Counted from the first letter of the stretch, positions 17,540 through 28,690 are shown. The stretch: DNA of 64,000 nucleotides from Acidipropionibacterium acidipropionici (GCF_001441165.1 NZ_CP013126.1:3067551-3131550); one strand, 5' to 3'. Notes: generated by a model from the sequence alone, not told the origin. Numbers and translations are program-made.

Positions 17540-19198
17540 ATGGGACGGGACTTCTGGGAAGCGACCGGGGTGATCGAACAGGCGCTGGACGCCATCGATC
17601 ACACCGGAGACTCCCGCATGCCCGACACCCGCAAGATCGCCGCCATGACGAAGGCTCGGGCGCTGGCCGATCGGATGGTGGCCCTGGCCGCCGTCTACAC
17701 CGACCTGGTCGCCAGGTCCGGCGCCACCGAGAAGACAGCAGGCACACCGCTGAGCGACTACCTGGCCCTCACCGAGGGGCGGAGCTCCTCGGAGGCCAAT
17801 GGGCTGGTGCATCAGGCCGGGCGGATCACCGCCGACCCGACGGTGCGGGACGCCGCCCTGGCCGGGACCGTGTCACCGGGCAAGGCCGCTGCGGCCGGAG
17901 CCGTGCTGCGCGAACTGCCCCGCCACGAGATGAGTGAGGCGCAACGGCAGGCTGCCGCCGGAGCACTGTTGGAGCAGGCCGTCGGTGGTGCCACCACCCG
18001 TCAGATCAGCCGCAGTGCTGATCGGGTGCTGGAGCAGGTGGCCCCGGAGTTGGCGCCCACCGCGGACGGGCGGGCCGCCGAGGCCGAACGGCGACGGCAA
18101 CGAGCTCTCAGGGAGCGTGAACTGAACTTCGCCGAGGACGGGCGGGGCTCGGTGCGTTTCTGGGGCCGACTGCCCGACACCGAGGGCGACCTGCTGCGCA
18201 CAGTCATCGGCGCCTGTGTGGAACGCGGCCGGGGCGACGAGCGCCGCGAGCTCGAGGCGCTGAAGACCCGAAAGTTCTCAGGGGACCTATCGGCTGGGGA
18301 GTACTTCGCCGCCCGGGCGGTCCTGGGAGAGCGGGAGCACCGCACCACCGCCCAACGACAGGCCGACGCCCTGACCGACATGATCACCACCCTCCAGGAC
18401 ACCGGGCACATTCCCGCGGCGGGCGGGGAGACGCCAAGGGTGATCGTCACCCTGGACTACATGGGTCTGCTGCAGCTGGCCGTCGATACCGCCGCCACCG
18501 GCCTCCGCCCCGACGGCAGCCGGTTGGATGAGGTGTCGGCCGCCCGGCTGCGCACCGCACTGACCGGCACCAGCGAGAACAGCGCCGATGTGTCGGCCTC
18601 CCAGGTGCGGATCGCCTGCTGCGACGCCGGAATCCTTCCCGTCGTCCTGGGTGATCAGTCCGAGATTCTTGATGTGGGCCGGGAGCACCGGCTCGTGACA
18701 CCCCAGATCCGCAAGGCCCTGGCGCTACGGGACACGGGCTGCATCTTCCCCGGCTGCCAGGTTCCAGCCCAGGCCTGCCAGGCCCACCACGTCACACCCT
18801 GGTGGGCCGGAGGGCCCACATCCATCGACAACCTGGTGCTCGTGTGCCGCCATCACCACGGCGTCATCGAACCCCACCGGTTCAACCCTGCAGCCGACCA
18901 ATGGCACATCACCTTCGACCCCGACACCGGACGCCCGAGAGCCATCCCACCGGCCCGGATACGCCGCGACCTCCCACCAGACCGCCGCGACACGCAGCAG
19001 GACTCCGCTCACCGGCCTGAAACCGCCAACGGCATCACCAGCGGACGACGGCTACGGTTCGGCGCCTCGTGTCACCTGCCGGCGACGGGCACGACCCGCC
19101 CCGCGACAGCGCCGCGATGTGTCTGCAACGCCGACGCGAAGGGACCGATCCCGGAGCCCCGGCGCTCCGCCCTCAGTCGTCCCTGCCGCGACCTCTGA
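17540..19198 (+). CDS. 13E12-repeat-type DUF222/HNH endonuclease domain protein
   Basis: The 552-residue protein has a DUF222-like helical region (about 20-320) and a C-terminal HNH nuclease domain: CIFPGC (about 400), CQAHHVTPWWAGGPTSIDNLV and CRHHHGVIEP, with the two zinc cysteines pairs and the HH catalytic motif. Such proteins are numerous in actinobacteria (REP13E12 family of mycobacteria) and are often repeat- or element-associated; the biological role is unproven. TAGAGT sits 6-7 nt before the ATG region, hinting at a leaderless mRNA. The last ~50 residues are low complexity, and the 3' end overlaps sdhB by 26 bp in convergent orientation. Confidence 0.85.
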   Translation: MGRDFWEATGVIEQALDAIDHTGDSRMPDTRKIAAMTKARALADRMVALAAVYTDLVARSGATEKTAGTPLSDYLALTEGRSSSEANGLVHQAGRITADPTVRDAALAGTVSPGKAAAAGAVLRELPRHEMSEAQRQAAAGALLEQAVGGATTRQISRSADRVLEQVAPELAPTADGRAAEAERRRQRALRERELNFAEDGRGSVRFWGRLPDTEGDLLRTVIGACVERGRGDERRELEALKTRKFSGDLSAGEYFAARAVLGEREHRTTAQRQADALTDMITTLQDTGHIPAAGGETPRVIVTLDYMGLLQLAVDTAATGLRPDGSRLDEVSAARLRTALTGTSENSADVSASQVRIACCDAGILPVVLGDQSEILDVGREHRLVTPQIRKALALRDTGCIFPGCQVPAQACQAHHVTPWWAGGPTSIDNLVLVCRHHHGVIEPHRFNPAADQWHITFDPDTGRPRAIPPARIRRDLPPDRRDTQQDSAHRPETANGITSGRRLRFGASCHLPATGTTRPATAPRCVCNADAKGPIPEPRRSALSRPCRDL

Positions 19199-19928
19199 AT
19201 CCGGCGCGCAACCGCTCCTTGTTGACGGTGGCGATCGCGGTGAGGGGGATCTCCACCGGGCAGGCCTTCGCGCACTCGCCGTAGAGCGAGCACGGCCCGA
19301 AGAACTCGTCGAGGGAGTCGACCATCCGGCGGGCCCTCCTGCCGCGCTCCTGCCTGCCCTGCGGCATCCGCGCCAGGTGGGCGAGCTTGGCGCCGGCGAA
19401 GAGCATCGCGGCGCCGTTGGGGCACGCGGCCACGCAGGCCCCGCACCCGATGCACGAGGCGAAGTCCAAGGCCTGCTCGGCCTGCTCATGGGGCTGCGGC
19501 ACCGTGTCGGCGTCGGGAGCGGTGCCGGTGAGCACGTTGACGGTTCCGCCGGCTCGCACCAGGGCGTCGAGACTCGACCTGTCGACCGCCAGATCGCGGA
19601 TCACCGGGAAGGCGGCCGAACGGAAGGGCTCGAGCTTGAAGCGTCGGATCTGCGGGAATGCGCGGAGGTGCTGGCGGCACGCCGGGGTGTTGGGCACCGG
19701 ACCGTGCGGAACGCCGTTGACCAGGAATCCGCAGGAGCCGCACACCCCCTCGCGGCAGTCGGACTCGAAGACGACCGGGTCTCCTCCCTGCTCGACGATC
19801 TGGTCGTTGAGCCGGTCCAGCAGCTCCAGCAGGCTCATCTCGGGCTCGGCGTCCTCGACGACGTGGGTCTCGAAACGACCCTTGGCCCGCGGCCCGTCCT
19901 GACGCCAGATATCCAGTGTGACCTTCAT
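19173..19928 (-). CDS. sdhB: Succinate dehydrogenase/fumarate reductase iron-sulfur subunit
   Basis: This 251-residue subunit carries electrons between the flavin of SdhA and the membrane quinone. The [2Fe-2S] ligands are in SDCREGVCGSCGF with a later PACRQH; the other clusters use CIGCGACVAACP and CSLYGECAKACPVEIP. Its ATG overlaps the sdhA stop by 4 bp (ATGA), so the subunits are translationally coupled in the order C-A-B. The N-terminal domain is short, as in the Bacillus/actinobacterial type with a single large cytochrome b subunit. Confidence 0.95.
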   Translation of the reverse strand: MKVTLDIWRQDGPRAKGRFETHVVEDAEPEMSLLELLDRLNDQIVEQGGDPVVFESDCREGVCGSCGFLVNGVPHGPVPNTPACRQHLRAFPQIRRFKLEPFRSAAFPVIRDLAVDRSSLDALVRAGGTVNVLTGTAPDADTVPQPHEQAEQALDFASCIGCGACVAACPNGAAMLFAGAKLAHLARMPQGRQERGRRARRMVDSLDEFFGPCSLYGECAKACPVEIPLTAIATVNKERLRAGFRGRGRDD

Positions 19929-21952
19929 CGGTAATCCCTCACCTGCAGTGCGATCAGCGAGAACGCGAGCGGCTCGCTGTGACGGACATGCTCCCCCTCG
20001 GGGGTGGTCTCCCAGGCCGAGACCGCGGCCCAGTTGGCGTCGTCACGTCTGGCCTCCCCCTCGGGGGTGGCGTACTCGGTCCGGAAATGCGCTCCGGCAG
20101 ACTCCCGGCGATCAAGGGCGTCCAGGATCATCGTCTCGCCGAGCTCGATGAAGTCGGCCACCCGGCCCGCCTTCTCCAGTTCCTGATTGAGACGGTCCCC
20201 GTCACCGACCACCCGGACGTCGCGCCAGAACTCCTCGCGCAGCGCCCGCACCTGTTCCAGGCCCTCGACCAGGCCGGTCTCGTCGCGGCTCACCCCGCAG
20301 TGGTCGTAGAGGATGTCGCCGAGCCTGCGATGGAACCATTCGGGGCGGTGGGAGCCGTCGTTGGCCAGCAGCCTGTCGATGCGGTCGTGGACCCGGCCCA
20401 TCGCCTCGTCCACCTCGGGGGCGTCGATGCTCAGGGGCTCCTTCCCGACGAATCCGGCGAGGTAGTCGGGGACCGACCGGGGCAGGGTGAACCAGCCGTC
20501 GACCGACGCCGACAGCAGGGAGTTGGCTCCCAGCCGGTTTGCGCCGTGATAGTTGTTCGACGCCTCCCCGCCGACGAAGAGCCCGGGGATGGTGCTCATC
20601 TGGTTGTAGTCGACCCACAGCCCACCCATCGTGAAGTGGGCCCCGGGTGCGATTCTCATCGGCACCTCGTAGGGGTCCTCCCCGGTGGCGTCGAGGTACA
20701 TCTTGAACAGGTTGCCGTAGCGCTCGGCGATGGTGTCGCGGCCCAGCCGGGCGATGGCGTCGCGGAAGTCCAGGTACACCGAGTTGTGCAGCGGCCCGAC
20801 GCCGTGGCCCGAGTCGATCTGGGTGCGGGCGTTGCGGGAGGCCACGTCTCGGGGAGTGAGGTTGCCGAAGGCAGGGTACTTGCGCTCCAGGTAGTAGTCG
20901 CGGTCCTCCTCGCCGATCTCATTCGGCTCTCGGTCGTCGCCGGGTTTCTTAGGTACCCAGATCCGCCCGTCGTTGCGCAGCGACTCGCTCATCAGGGTGG
21001 TCTTGGACTGCCAGTGCGAACTCACCGGCAGCGCCGTGGGATGAAACTGGACGAAGCACGGGCTGGCGAAGTAGGCGCCCTGGCGATGGGCCCGCCAGGT
21101 GGCGGTGGCGTTGGAACCCTTGGCCAGGGTCGACCACTGGTAGACCGACCCGTATCCGCCGGTGCAGAGGATGACGACGTGGGCGGTCCAGGGCCTGATC
21201 TCCCCGGACAGCAGGTCGCGGGTGACGATCCCCTGGGCCCTCCCGTCGGCCACGATGAGATCGAGCATCTCGGTGCGGTTGTGCATCGTCACGGTGCCGG
21301 CGTCGATCTGCTCCTGGAGGGCCTGGGAGCAGGCCACCTCCAGCTGCTGTCCGGTCTCGCCGCGCGTGTAGTAGGTCCGCGAGACCTGCACCCCGCCGAA
21401 GGACCGGGTGGCCAGTTGGCCGCCGTACTCGCGGGCGAAGGGGGCGCCGATGGCGTACATGTGGTCGATGACCTTGACCGATTCGATGCCGAGCCGCACG
21501 GCGTCGGCCTCGCGTCCTCGGTAGTCGCCGCCCTTGACGGTGTCCTTGACGAAACGGGTGAGGGTGTCGCCGTCGACCTTCCTGGCGCGGGCGGCGTTGA
21601 TGCCCCCCTGGGCGGCCACCGAGTGTGCCCGGCGCGGCGAGTCGTGGAAGCTGAAGCAGTCGACGTGGTAGCCGAGCTGCCCCAGGCTGGCGGCGACTCC
21701 CGCCCCCGACAGGCCGGTGCCGACCACGATCACCGACATCTTCCGGCGGTTGGCCGGGTTGACCAGCCGGTACTCGTTCTGGCGGCGGTCCCAGGCCGTC
21801 AGCGGATCTCCCTCGGGCACCTTCGCGTTCAGCTCGGCCCCGACCCGGTATCCGGCCCGCTTCTGGGCCGGCCCGAGCAGGTCCCGGTTCGGGGCCACGG
21901 GCCCACTCGGGTGCAGTCGTCCGATGAGCTTGTTGACCGACGGCCTGGTCAT
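19925..21952 (-). CDS. sdhA: Succinate dehydrogenase/fumarate reductase flavoprotein subunit
   Basis: SdhA oxidises succinate to fumarate or runs in reverse. The 675-residue protein has the FAD dinucleotide motif VVGTGLSGAGVAASL, the His that binds FAD covalently in RRAHSVAAQGGINAA, substrate residues in FHPTALP and TMGGLWVDYNQ, and the C-terminal capping helices. In propionibacteria this enzyme works in the succinate-propionate pathway, so a fumarate-reducing role is likely (inference). It is coupled by 4-bp overlaps to sdhC upstream and sdhB downstream. Confidence 0.95.
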   Translation of the reverse strand: MTRPSVNKLIGRLHPSGPVAPNRDLLGPAQKRAGYRVGAELNAKVPEGDPLTAWDRRQNEYRLVNPANRRKMSVIVVGTGLSGAGVAASLGQLGYHVDCFSFHDSPRRAHSVAAQGGINAARARKVDGDTLTRFVKDTVKGGDYRGREADAVRLGIESVKVIDHMYAIGAPFAREYGGQLATRSFGGVQVSRTYYTRGETGQQLEVACSQALQEQIDAGTVTMHNRTEMLDLIVADGRAQGIVTRDLLSGEIRPWTAHVVILCTGGYGSVYQWSTLAKGSNATATWRAHRQGAYFASPCFVQFHPTALPVSSHWQSKTTLMSESLRNDGRIWVPKKPGDDREPNEIGEEDRDYYLERKYPAFGNLTPRDVASRNARTQIDSGHGVGPLHNSVYLDFRDAIARLGRDTIAERYGNLFKMYLDATGEDPYEVPMRIAPGAHFTMGGLWVDYNQMSTIPGLFVGGEASNNYHGANRLGANSLLSASVDGWFTLPRSVPDYLAGFVGKEPLSIDAPEVDEAMGRVHDRIDRLLANDGSHRPEWFHRRLGDILYDHCGVSRDETGLVEGLEQVRALREEFWRDVRVVGDGDRLNQELEKAGRVADFIELGETMILDALDRRESAGAHFRTEYATPEGEARRDDANWAAVSAWETTPEGEHVRHSEPLAFSLIALQVRDYR

Positions 21953-22725
21953 GAGATCACCCCTGCGAGAACGAGCATCGGCAGCGCGCCGTTGCCGACG
22001 ACGATGGCCAGTGCGATGAGGATTCCGATGAGCAGCCACACCCGGCGCAGCCTGGCGCCGGTGCCCCCGAAGTCGTTGATGACGTTCCAGGCGCCCTGGG
22101 CCAGATGGACGCCGATGATGAGCATGATGAGGCTGTAGAAGATCGCCATCGGCGGACGCGACAGGCTGGCGACCAGATTCTGGTAGGCGTGGACGTCCAC
22201 CTCGGCGGCGCCCGTGCGCACCGGCGGCTGGTATCCCGACGACGCCACCCCGGCACCGATGGTGAGGTCGAGGATGTGGACGACGACGAAGGCCAGCAGC
22301 AGGATCCCGGAGAGCAGCATGGTGCGGGCCCCCCAGGTGAGGGTGCCCATCCTCTGGCGGCGATGGGGTCCGCGGCTGCGCCGGCCGCGCGCCCAGATCG
22401 TGATCCCGGACCAGACGTGCGCCACCAGGCACGCCAGCAGCACGATCCTCAGGATCCACAGCACGCCCTCGTAGGGGACGAGGGGGTGAAGCAGCGTCCT
22501 CAGGAATGCCGCGTAGGAGTTGTACTCCCCGGGGCCCATGAAGGCCTTGAGGTTTCCGATCATGTGCACCAGGACGAACAATGCGAAGATCGTGCCGGTC
22601 ACGGCCATCGTCACCTTCAGGGTGACGTTGGAGGGCCTGACCCGCCGCGTGTTCCGGGGAACCACCTCGTCCCCGTGGACCTGCACATCGTCCCGCCCGG
22701 TGCGCGCCTGCTGGCTGACGCTCAT
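21949..22725 (-). CDS. sdhC: Succinate dehydrogenase cytochrome b subunit
   Basis: The 258-residue protein has five predicted transmembrane helices and family-typical histidines: FVLVHMIGNLKAF, LVAHVWSGI, FVVVHILDLTIG and IGVHLAQGAWN, which suit a di-heme cytochrome b558-type anchor. It contains the quinone site and anchors SdhAB. Its stop overlaps the sdhA start by 4 bp, so it is the first gene of the sdhCAB operon. The 92-bp gap upstream must hold the operon promoter; I see no strong consensus there. Confidence 0.92.
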   Translation of the reverse strand: MSVSQQARTGRDDVQVHGDEVVPRNTRRVRPSNVTLKVTMAVTGTIFALFVLVHMIGNLKAFMGPGEYNSYAAFLRTLLHPLVPYEGVLWILRIVLLACLVAHVWSGITIWARGRRSRGPHRRQRMGTLTWGARTMLLSGILLLAFVVVHILDLTIGAGVASSGYQPPVRTGAAEVDVHAYQNLVASLSRPPMAIFYSLIMLIIGVHLAQGAWNVINDFGGTGARLRRVWLLIGILIALAIVVGNGALPMLVLAGVIS

Positions 22726-22817
22726 TACTCACTCCGTTTCGGGCTGACTGCGACACAGCGTAGTAAACCCGTTCCGGGCGGCACGCAGCGGGGTCGGTTC
22801 CGAGGTCCCCGCCGGGC

Positions 22818-24224
22818 TCAGTGGTGGAAGGCCTGGGGATGCCCGGTGCCCGGCATCGGGGAGTCCAGGGAGTCCAGGTAGCCGACCTCCTCGCGCAGGT
22901 CGGCCAGGAAGGCGTCTGCCATGTCGCGGCTGAAGCCGTTGCGCACCACCACCCGCTGCACCGTGATCTCCTCCAGGTCGGCTGGCATCGGGTAGGCGGG
23001 CACCAGCCATCCCCTCATCCTCAGCCGGTCTCCCAGGTGATGGAGAGTCCAGTTCTCGGTGTGCCCCCGGTGAAGACGCCAGGCGAAGACCGGGATGTCG
23101 GAGCCGTCGTTCCACAGGTCGAAGGCGGGCATCGATCCGATCTCTCGGGCCAGGTAGGTCGCCACGTCGCTGCACGTCTGCTGGACGCGCCGGTAGCCGG
23201 TGAATCCGAGCCGCAGGAACAGGTAGTACTGCAGCAGCACCTGAGCGCCGGGCCGGGAGAAGTTCAGCGCGAAGGTGGGCATGTCGCCGCCCAGGTAGCT
23301 CACCCGGAAGACGAGGTCCTCGGGCAGGCACTGGGCCTCCCGCCAGACGATCCAGCCCAGGCCCGGGTAGACCAGTCCGTACTTGTGGCCGGAGGTGTTG
23401 ATGGAGACCACCCTGTCGACCCGGAAGTCCCATTCCAGCTCGGGCTGGATGAAGGGGGCCACCATCGCGCCGGAGGCCCCGTCGACATGGATCTTGACGT
23501 CCAGGCCGGTCCGGGCCTGGATGCGGTCGAGTGCCTCGGCGATGCGGGCGACCGGCTCGTACATCCCGGTGTAGGTGACCCCGAGGATCGCCACCACACC
23601 GATGGTGTTCTCGTCGACGTAGCCGTCCAGCCCGTCGCCGTCGAGCACCTTGTGCTCCATCGAGACGGGTACCTGGCGCATCTCGACGTCCCAGTAGTTG
23701 CAAAACTTCTCCCAGCAGACCTGCACCGCGCTGGACATCACGAGGTTCGGCCGGTCGGCGGGCTTCCCGGCGGCTCTGCGGGCGTGCTGCCACCGCCGTT
23801 TGAGGGCGAGTCCGGCCAGCATGCAGGCCTCCGAGGAGCCGATCGTGGAGGTGCCGACGGCGCGCTCGGGATCGGGGGCGTGCCACAGGTCGGCGAGCAT
23901 CGTCGCGCAGCGGCTCTCGATCTCGGCCGTCCGCGGGTACTCGTCCTTGTCGATCATGTTCTTGTCGGCAGCCTCCAGGTAGAGGCGATTGGCCTCGTCC
24001 TCCATCCAGGTGCCGACGAAGGTGGCGAGGTTGAGCCGGGCATTGCCGTCCAGCATGGCCTCGTCATGGACGATCTGGTAGGCGGTCTCCGGCAGGCTCT
24101 CGTCACGGGGAATCCGCATCTTCGGGACCTCGGACGACTCCCCCGGCCTGACGAAGACCGGATTCAGTTCGACCGGTGACGCCTTCCGGTGGCGCTGCTG
24201 TCCTGAGATGCGGTGCGGTGTCAT
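22818..24224 (-). CDS. gadB: Glutamate decarboxylase
   Basis: The enzyme converts glutamate to GABA and CO2, consuming a proton, and is a classic acid-resistance enzyme. The 468-residue PLP protein has the lysine motif NTSGHKYGLVYPG, KIHVDGASGAMVAPF with the PLP-contacting Asp, and an N-terminal PRDESLPETAYQIVHDEAMLDGN block typical of the family. GAAGGGAA precedes the ATG by about 8 nt. No glutamate/GABA antiporter is adjacent in this window, so export must be encoded elsewhere if present. Confidence 0.93.
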   Translation of the reverse strand: MTPHRISGQQRHRKASPVELNPVFVRPGESSEVPKMRIPRDESLPETAYQIVHDEAMLDGNARLNLATFVGTWMEDEANRLYLEAADKNMIDKDEYPRTAEIESRCATMLADLWHAPDPERAVGTSTIGSSEACMLAGLALKRRWQHARRAAGKPADRPNLVMSSAVQVCWEKFCNYWDVEMRQVPVSMEHKVLDGDGLDGYVDENTIGVVAILGVTYTGMYEPVARIAEALDRIQARTGLDVKIHVDGASGAMVAPFIQPELEWDFRVDRVVSINTSGHKYGLVYPGLGWIVWREAQCLPEDLVFRVSYLGGDMPTFALNFSRPGAQVLLQYYLFLRLGFTGYRRVQQTCSDVATYLAREIGSMPAFDLWNDGSDIPVFAWRLHRGHTENWTLHHLGDRLRMRGWLVPAYPMPADLEEITVQRVVVRNGFSRDMADAFLADLREEVGYLDSLDSPMPGTGHPQAFHH

Positions 24225-24263
24225 GGGCGGGTTCCCTTCGTGTGTCGAGCCTGCCCTCACATC

Positions 24264-24989
24264 TCACACCTCGTGGGTCCGGCCCGGCCCCAGCGCAGCG
24301 AAGGGATCGGTGACCCGGAATGAATTCACAGCGAATCGCCAGGTACTGGGCGGGCGGCCGCCGCGCTCGCCCGGCTCGGCGAGGGTGCCGACCCGCGCGA
24401 TCTGGCCGCGCCGTCGCAGCACCCGGGACAGATTGGTGACGTCGACGTCATGCCCGAGGACGGCCCCGTAGATCCCGCGCAGGGTGGCCATGGTGAACTC
24501 GGCGGGGGCCAGGGCGAAGGCGATATTGGTGTAGGAGATCTTGCCCCGCAGCCGGTCCAGGGCGGCCTCGACCACCAGGTGGTGGTCGAAGGCCAGTTCG
24601 GGCAGGTCGGCCGCGTCGACCCAGACGGCACCGACCGACAGCTCCTCGTCCCTGTCGCAGGGCACCAGGCCCAGGTAGGCGGTGGCGATCGTCCTCTCGA
24701 AAGGGTCCCGGCCCGGATCGGAGTACGTGGCCAGCTGCTCGCGATGAGCAATGCGGACCAGGCCGAGCTGACCGGCCAGGTGGCGGTCCATGGCCTCCTC
24801 CATCGACTCCGAGACCTCGACCGGGCCGCTGGGCAGGGCGAGCCGGCCCGAGAAGGGCTCGTGGTCACGGCGGCGGGTCAGCACCTGCAGTCGGAAGGGC
24901 TCCCCCACCGCCGCCCGCAGCACCACGGCGAGCACCTCGTGGCGGTACTTCGCCACCCCTCGCTGATCCCGGAACGGTGGTCTGATCAC
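24264..24989 (-). CDS. nrtR: NrtR-type Nudix-related regulator of NAD synthesis
   Basis: The 241-residue protein combines an N-terminal Nudix-like domain (about 15-150) with a C-terminal winged helix (about 160-230). The Nudix box is degenerate (GPVEVSESMEEAMDRHLAGQLGL lacks the usual REXXEE), as expected for a sensor of ADP-ribose or related metabolites rather than a hydrolase. The helix segment YTNIAFALAPAEFTMATLRGIY is characteristic. It is divergent from nadABC, whose transcription it presumably represses. TAGCAT lies 6 nt before the GTG start, so its mRNA may be leaderless. Confidence 0.82.
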   Translation of the reverse strand: MIRPPFRDQRGVAKYRHEVLAVVLRAAVGEPFRLQVLTRRRDHEPFSGRLALPSGPVEVSESMEEAMDRHLAGQLGLVRIAHREQLATYSDPGRDPFERTIATAYLGLVPCDRDEELSVGAVWVDAADLPELAFDHHLVVEAALDRLRGKISYTNIAFALAPAEFTMATLRGIYGAVLGHDVDVTNLSRVLRRRGQIARVGTLAEPGERGGRPPSTWRFAVNSFRVTDPFAALGPGRTHEV

Positions 24990-25015
24990 GTAGGCATGCT
25001 ACAGTTCCCATGTTT

Positions 25016-25040
25016 TCGACTCAGCGTCGATAACTTATCG
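25016..25040. promoter_or_regulatory. Palindromic operator between nrtR and nadA
   Basis: Two overlapping palindromes lie in the 88-bp divergent gap: TCGAC-N5-GTCGA (25016-25030) and CGATAA-C-TTATCG (25028-25040). They sit 38-62 bp before the nadA start, where NrtR would be expected to bind. The exact NrtR motif for this group is not known to me. Confidence 0.55.
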
Positions 25041-25077
25041 CTTCATAGTCGATTACCTCTCGAGGACAGGAGTCCCG

Positions 25078-26096
<1,019 letters not shown>

Positions 26097-26100
<4 letters not shown>

Positions 26101-27752
26101 GGGGAACCCAGATCCCGACCCGCCCCGCATCCTGGGAGCACGACTGCGACGTCGTCGTGGTGGGCACCGGGGCGGCAGGCCTGTCGGCCGTCGTCACCCT
26201 GGTCGCCGCCGGGGTCGACGTCGCCCTGGTGACCCGAGGAGAGATCACCGATTCCAGTACCGACTGGGCCCAGGGCGGCCTGGCGGCCGTGTGGTCGCCC
26301 GGAGACTCGGTCGACCTCCACCTCTCCGACACCCTGGTCGCCGGCGCCGGCCTGTGCGATGAGGACGCCGTCGCCGACCTCGTCGCCCACGCCCCCGGCG
26401 CCCTCGAGCGTCTCATCCGCCTCGGGGCCCATTTCGACACCGATTCCGAGGGACGCATCGACCTGCATCTGGAGGGCGGCCATCACGCCCGACGGATCCT
26501 GCACGCGGGCGGGGACCAGTCGGGCCACGAGGTGGAACGCACCCTCACCGAGTCCCTGCCCGGGCCGACCGGGGCGGCGCGCGAGCGCCTCCGGGTGCTC
26601 ACCGGGACCCGCCTGGTCGACGTCCTCACCGACGCCGACGGACGGGCGTGCGGAGTCTCGGTCCTCGACGGTGACGGCGAGCCGGGAAGGATCCGCGCCC
26701 GTTCCGTGGTGCTGGCCACCGGCGGCATCGGACAGCTGTGGCCCACCACCACCAATCCCGAGGTCTCCACCGGCGACGGCCTGGCCGCCGCTCTGCGGGC
26801 CGGGGCGACGGTGCGGGACGCCGAGTTCATGCAGTTCCACCCCACGATCCTGGTGGTCCCACCGGATAACCGGGTTCCCGGGGATCGCGGCGTCCTCATC
26901 TCGGAGGCGGTCCGCGGCGAGGGTGCCTTCCTCGTCGATCACCGTGGACGCCGGGTCATGGCCGGGGTCCACCCGCTGACCGACCTGGCTCCCCGCGACG
27001 TCGTCTCCGCCGCCGAGCAGGCCCACATGGCCGCCACCGGAGAGGACCACCTCCTTCTGGACGCCACATCATTCGGCGCGAAGCGCTGGGAGACCTCCTT
27101 CCCGTCGATCCTGCAGATGTGCCGCCAGCGCGGCATCGACCCGGTGACCGAGCCGATCCCGGTGCGCCCGGGAGCGCACTACCACTGCGGCGGGGTCGAG
27201 GCGTCCATGTCGGGCATCACCTCGGTCCCCGGCCTGCGGGTGGTCGGCGAGGCCGCCTGCACCGGTGTCCAGGGGGCCAACCGGCTGGCCTCCAACTCGC
27301 TGACCGAGGCCCTGGTGATGGGCGAGCGGGCGGCCGGTGAACTCGTGAACGAGATCCGCTCACAGCCACGGCCGGGTTCCCCCGTCGACCGCGCGGCGGC
27401 CGGTCTGGTCGCCGGGAGCGGCCTGGCGGAGATCCGCCGAATGATGGCACGGCACGTGTCAGTGCTGCGCGACGCCGCGGGCCTGCGCGAGGCCCTCACC
27501 GTCATCTCCGGCCTGCCCGGCGCCCCCGAGCTGGATGACGCCGTACTGACCGCCACCAATGCGGCCACCGCCGCCACTCTGGTGACCACCGCCGCAGCCC
27601 GGCGCACCGAGTCACGGGGCTGCCACCGCCGCTCCGACATCACCGACCGCAGACCCGGATGGCGCCTGCACATCGACCAGTGGCTGGGCGAGGACGGCCG
27701 ACCCGCCCAAGCCCTCACCGAGCCGATCAGAGACCATCAGGAGGCCGCATGA
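26097..27752 (+). CDS. nadB: L-aspartate oxidase
   Basis: NadB oxidises aspartate to iminoaspartate with FAD. The 551-residue flavoprotein has [21 protein letters not shown] for FAD binding, [22 protein letters not shown] and [16 protein letters not shown] with active-site residues, and [23 protein letters not shown] at the C-terminal end of the FAD domain. The ATG overlaps nadA (ATGA) and the stop overlaps nadC in the same way, so all three are translationally coupled. Confidence 0.96.
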
Positions 27753-28678
27753 CCACCGCAGTCGCGTCCACACCGCTGCCCGCCGGCCTCGTCGGCGCGC
27801 TGGATGCCGCCGGGCTGGACCCGTCCGGGGTCCTCGACGTCGTGGCCCGGACCCTGGACGAGGACCTTTCCTGGGGTTCCGACGTCACCACCGGATCCAT
27901 CTTCAGCTCCGCTCAGCGCGGCCGGGCCCGGATCGTCTCCCGTGCACCGGGCCGCCTGGCCGGCGTCCCGGTGGCCGCGGCCGCACTGCATGTCCTGGCC
28001 GGGCGCAACGGCGACGAGGCGTCGACGTCGATCCTGATGCCCGACGGATCCCGGGTGAGTCCCGGAGACGCCGTCATGGAGGTCGAGGCGCCGCTGCGCG
28101 ACCTGCTGACCGCCGAGCGCACGATGCTCAACCTGCTGGGGCAGCTGTCGGGAGTGGCGACCGCCACCGCCGCCTGGGCCGACGCCCTGAGCACCGCCGA
28201 CGGCCCGTCCGGATCGCCGACCAGGGTGCGCGACACCCGCAAGACGGTCCCCGGGCTGAGAGTGCTGCAGAAGTACGCGGTGCGCTGCGGCGGCGGGGTC
28301 AACCACCGGATGGGGCTGGGCGACGCCGCCCTCATCAAGGACAACCACATCGCCGCCGCCGGATCGGTGGCCGCCGCGCTGGCCGCCGTCCGCGCCCACG
28401 CCCCGGACGTGCCCTGCGAGGTGGAGTGCGACACCCTCGACCAGGTGCGCCAGGCCTTGACGGCCGGTGCCCATCTGGTGCTGCTGGACAACATGGCCCC
28501 CGCGGTCATGCGCGAGGCCGTGGGGATCTGCCGCCCGGCCGGGGTGGCCACCGAGGCCTCCGGCGGACTCACCCTGCCCGACGCGCCCGCCGTGGCGGCC
28601 ACCGGCGTCGACTATGTCGCGGTGGGTGCGCTCACCCACTCGGCACCGGTGCTGGACCTGGGTCTGGACATGATCTGA
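27749..28678 (+). CDS. nadC: Nicotinate-nucleotide pyrophosphorylase (quinolinate phosphoribosyltransferase)
   Basis: NadC turns quinolinate and PRPP into nicotinate mononucleotide, completing the de novo branch begun by nadB and nadA. The 309-residue protein has TAERTMLNLLGQLSGVAT, DTRKTVPGLRVLQKYAVRCGGGVNHRMGL and LIKDNHI, all active-site blocks of the family, and EVECDTLDQV near the C-terminus. It is the last gene of the operon and is followed by a long perfect hairpin. Confidence 0.97.
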   Translation: MTTAVASTPLPAGLVGALDAAGLDPSGVLDVVARTLDEDLSWGSDVTTGSIFSSAQRGRARIVSRAPGRLAGVPVAAAALHVLAGRNGDEASTSILMPDGSRVSPGDAVMEVEAPLRDLLTAERTMLNLLGQLSGVATATAAWADALSTADGPSGSPTRVRDTRKTVPGLRVLQKYAVRCGGGVNHRMGLGDAALIKDNHIAAAGSVAAALAAVRAHAPDVPCEVECDTLDQVRQALTAGAHLVLLDNMAPAVMREAVGICRPAGVATEASGGLTLPDAPAVAATGVDYVAVGALTHSAPVLDLGLDMI

Positions 28679-28690
28679 GCCCCCGGGCGC

